Of a stretch of 64,000 nucleotides of DNA, positions 62,456 to 64,000 are shown piece by piece. This stretch comes from Epithemia pelagica (lineage: Eukaryota > Bacillariophyta > Bacillariophyceae > Surirellales > Surirellaceae): contig OX337242.1 of assembly GCA_946965045.2 (NCBI GenBank), forward strand, positions 2,807,839 through 2,871,838. The letters run 5' to 3'. Every line of letters starts with the position of its first letter. Position 1 is the first letter of the stretch. A program made the position numbers and the translations under genes. The notes under the pieces are model-generated. The model saw only the letters and a program-made list of their open reading frames with translations. It was not told the DNA's origin and ran no database searches.

Positions 62456-63201
62456 CCTAAGGATATTTCACTTTTTTGGGAGCTTTTAGTACTAGAGACC
62501 GTAGAATTTGAACGTGTGCATATGAGCACAAAATCCTATAGTGCCTGTTGCATATGAGCAAGGATTTGTTGCGGATGAGCTGCAATTTGTTATGCTTTTG
62601 TTGCGATTGAGCAGTGGCCTTGTCTATGCCCCTTTGACCACTCCCGAAAAGCCGTCATATTCAATATGCTCTATACTGGCCAAATACTTTTCAGAGCTCT
62701 GCCAGTTAGGTCTTTGTCTTGCCCTACTCTACATAGAAGAATCAACGTAAGATTGAATTTCCTTTGGTTTGCTGTACAAAATTTCCTTGTTACAACAAAC
62801 CAGCTAATATGTGTGTACGAGTGACATATATTTGTACACAAATGACCAACTAACTTTTTTGTACAATCTTTTTTCCCGCCAAATGACGCTGGCATTTCAC
62901 AGAAAAATCTCATTCCACCCATCACTAGTTCTCATCAAAATCCCATTTTGACCATTCCTAGTTTATGCCTCTAGGTCTTTGTACCTACCCATCATTCGTT
63001 CAGTAAATTGGGCCCAATGCAATTCTGCAAAGGGTCATCACTCCCTTTCTTTGATGAACGATGAAAGATGTCTCTTGAGCACTCTCAGCAAAACCTCTAT
63101 GGACAATGGCTTCCCCCTCTAATAATGGGCCAGGGACTCCTTCTCCATCAAGGAGGAGACCAACGAAGAAAAAAAAGGAAGAGAACAAACTACAGGCTGT
63201 C
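62261..63201. repeat. 941-bp tandem duplication, unit 2
   Basis: Near-identical to 61320-62260 (see that entry). The right end is in the head of cassette 6. Confidence 0.9.
62455..62668. repeat. Subtelomeric 3' module M6
   Basis: Same as M5, with CCCTAAGGATATTTCAC at 62455 and CATATTCAATATG at 62656-62668. Confidence 0.9.
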
Positions 63202-63353
63202 GATGTCACGCTAGTGACCCCCTTTGGTATGGGGTGTCGCCTATGTGGGAAACCGTTCGGAACCAGTCTATGGTCCATGCAAAGGCACCTTTATGGCCAT
63301 GGTGTGTCTGTCTCACGTTCTGAAAGCCAGTCACTGATAGAACATCAAATGAC
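63106..63353 (+). pseudogene. Subtelomeric zinc-finger cassette 6, cut off at the telomere-proximal joint
   Basis: Starts MASPSNNGPGTPSPSRRRP and has a distinct first finger, CRLCGKPFGTSLWSMQRHLYGH, closer to cassette 3 than to cassettes 1, 4 and 5. It ends at CCCTAAGGAG (63353), 150 bases from the telomere repeats. Most of the gene has been lost, probably by chromosome end erosion or healing. Confidence 0.7.
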
Positions 63354-63502
63354 CCTAAGGAGAAAGTGCCTGTCCGTAGGCCTACGTAGACTCTAGCGTC
63401 CCACTGCAGAACAGCCCCCATCCCACTTGTCCCACTGCAGAACCGCCCTCTGTCCCACTGCAGAAGTGCCCTGTCCTACTGCAGAACAGCCTGCGGTCCC
63501 AC
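63353..63502. repeat. Telomere-adjacent spacer and CCCACTGCAGAA repeats
   Basis: The 47-bp spacer seen at 60703, then four imperfect units containing CCTACTGCAGAA or CCCACTGCAGAA to the first TTAGGG. Confidence 0.9.
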
Positions 63503-64000
63503 TTAGGGTTAGGGTTAGGGTTAGGGTTAGGGTTAGGGTTAGGGTTAGGGTTAGGGTTAGGGTTAGGGTTAGGGTTAGGGTTAGGGTTAGGGTTAGGGTT
63601 AGGGTTAGGGTTAGGGTTAGGGTTAGGGTTAGGGTTAGGGTTAGGGTTAGGGTTAGGGTTAGGGTTAGGGTTAGGGTTAGGGTTAGGGTTAGGGTTAGGG
63701 TTAGGGTTAGGGTTAGGGTTAGGGTTAGGGTTAGGGTTAGGGTTAGGGTTAGGGTTAGGGTTAGGGTTAGGGTTAGGGTTAGGGTTAGGGTTAGGGTTAG
63801 GGTTAGGGTTAGGGTTAGGGTTAGGGTTAGGGTTAGGGTTAGGGTTAGGGTTAGGGTTAGGGTTAGGGTTAGGGTTAGGGTTAGGGTTAGGGTTAGGGTT
63901 AGGGTTAGGGTTAGGGTTAGGGTTAGGGTTAGGGTTAGGGTTAGGGTTAGGGTTAGGGTTAGGGTTAGGGTTAGGGTTAGGGTTAGGGTTAGGGTTAGGG
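63503..64000 (+). repeat. Telomere, (TTAGGG)83
   Basis: 498 bases of perfect TTAGGG with no variant unit, reaching the window edge. The G-rich strand points outward, so this is the right end of the chromosome. Confidence 0.99.

Noticed and set aside
1-64000. tRNA, rRNA or snRNA genes
   Set aside because: No cloverleaf with A and B boxes or rRNA-like stretch was recognised by eye; a covariance-model scan was not possible.

Overview
The window is the end of a eukaryotic nuclear chromosome. The right edge is an uninterrupted array of 83 TTAGGG units running off the sequence. Long intron-poor genes, type II membrane glycosyltransferases, a DIRS-order tyrosine-recombinase retroelement and moderate GC together suggest a stramenopile alga, most likely a diatom. 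That assignment is from style only; no marker gene is present.

Layout. (1) 1-34 kb is a segmental duplication mosaic. A kelch beta-propeller gene occurs three times (1-1185 partial, 15379-16599, 26549-27769), each followed by the same decayed tract. Around these copies lie whole and broken copies of a WD/beta-propeller gene with an acidic tail, an alpha-1,2-fucosyltransferase-like (GT11-like) gene and a capsular-polysaccharide/GT32-like gene. Two transposons have landed about 90 bp apart in equivalent positions of different copies. One is a DIRS-like element of about 8.3 kb (6036-14352). The other is a complete hAT element of 6915 bp (18499-25413) with perfect 14-bp terminal inverted repeats and a perfect 8-bp target duplication. 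(2) 29.2-40.4 kb is a large inverted repeat. Two full WD genes point outward around a divergent pair of glycosyltransferase genes. (3) 41-44.5 kb holds decayed single genes: a GT49/LARGE-like transferase, a P-loop NTPase and a TPR/ATPase regulator tail. (4) About 44.5-51.6 kb is a second DNA transposon. It encodes a DDE integrase in one line with an Ulp1-type cysteine protease, a CXC-domain protein and, on the other strand, a protein with the HxD...H...R signature of 2-oxoglutarate/Fe(II) dioxygenases. (5) 52-63.4 kb is a subtelomeric cassette array. Zinc-finger genes resembling the fungal OrsD/DUF3505 family share a conserved 5' head and end in a shared 3' module, and the joints repeatedly carry CCCTAAGGA. 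(6) 63503-64000 is telomere.

Most interesting. Two unrelated DNA transposons in one window each carry an enzyme of a class able to act on DNA bases. The hAT carries an endonuclease III-like HhH-GPD glycosylase/lyase that keeps the catalytic Lys and Asp but has lost the iron-sulfur cysteines. The integrase element carries a 2OG-Fe(II) dioxygenase-like protein. Removal of silencing marks by transposon-borne DNA repair or oxidation enzymes is the hypothesis to test. The subtelomeric cassette array is a second candidate system.

Caveat. At least nine genes are split by one in-frame stop with coding sequence on both sides, and several others by a one-base shift at a homopolymer. These may be decay, consensus errors in a long-read assembly, or recoding. 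I saw no tRNA, rRNA or CRISPR array.
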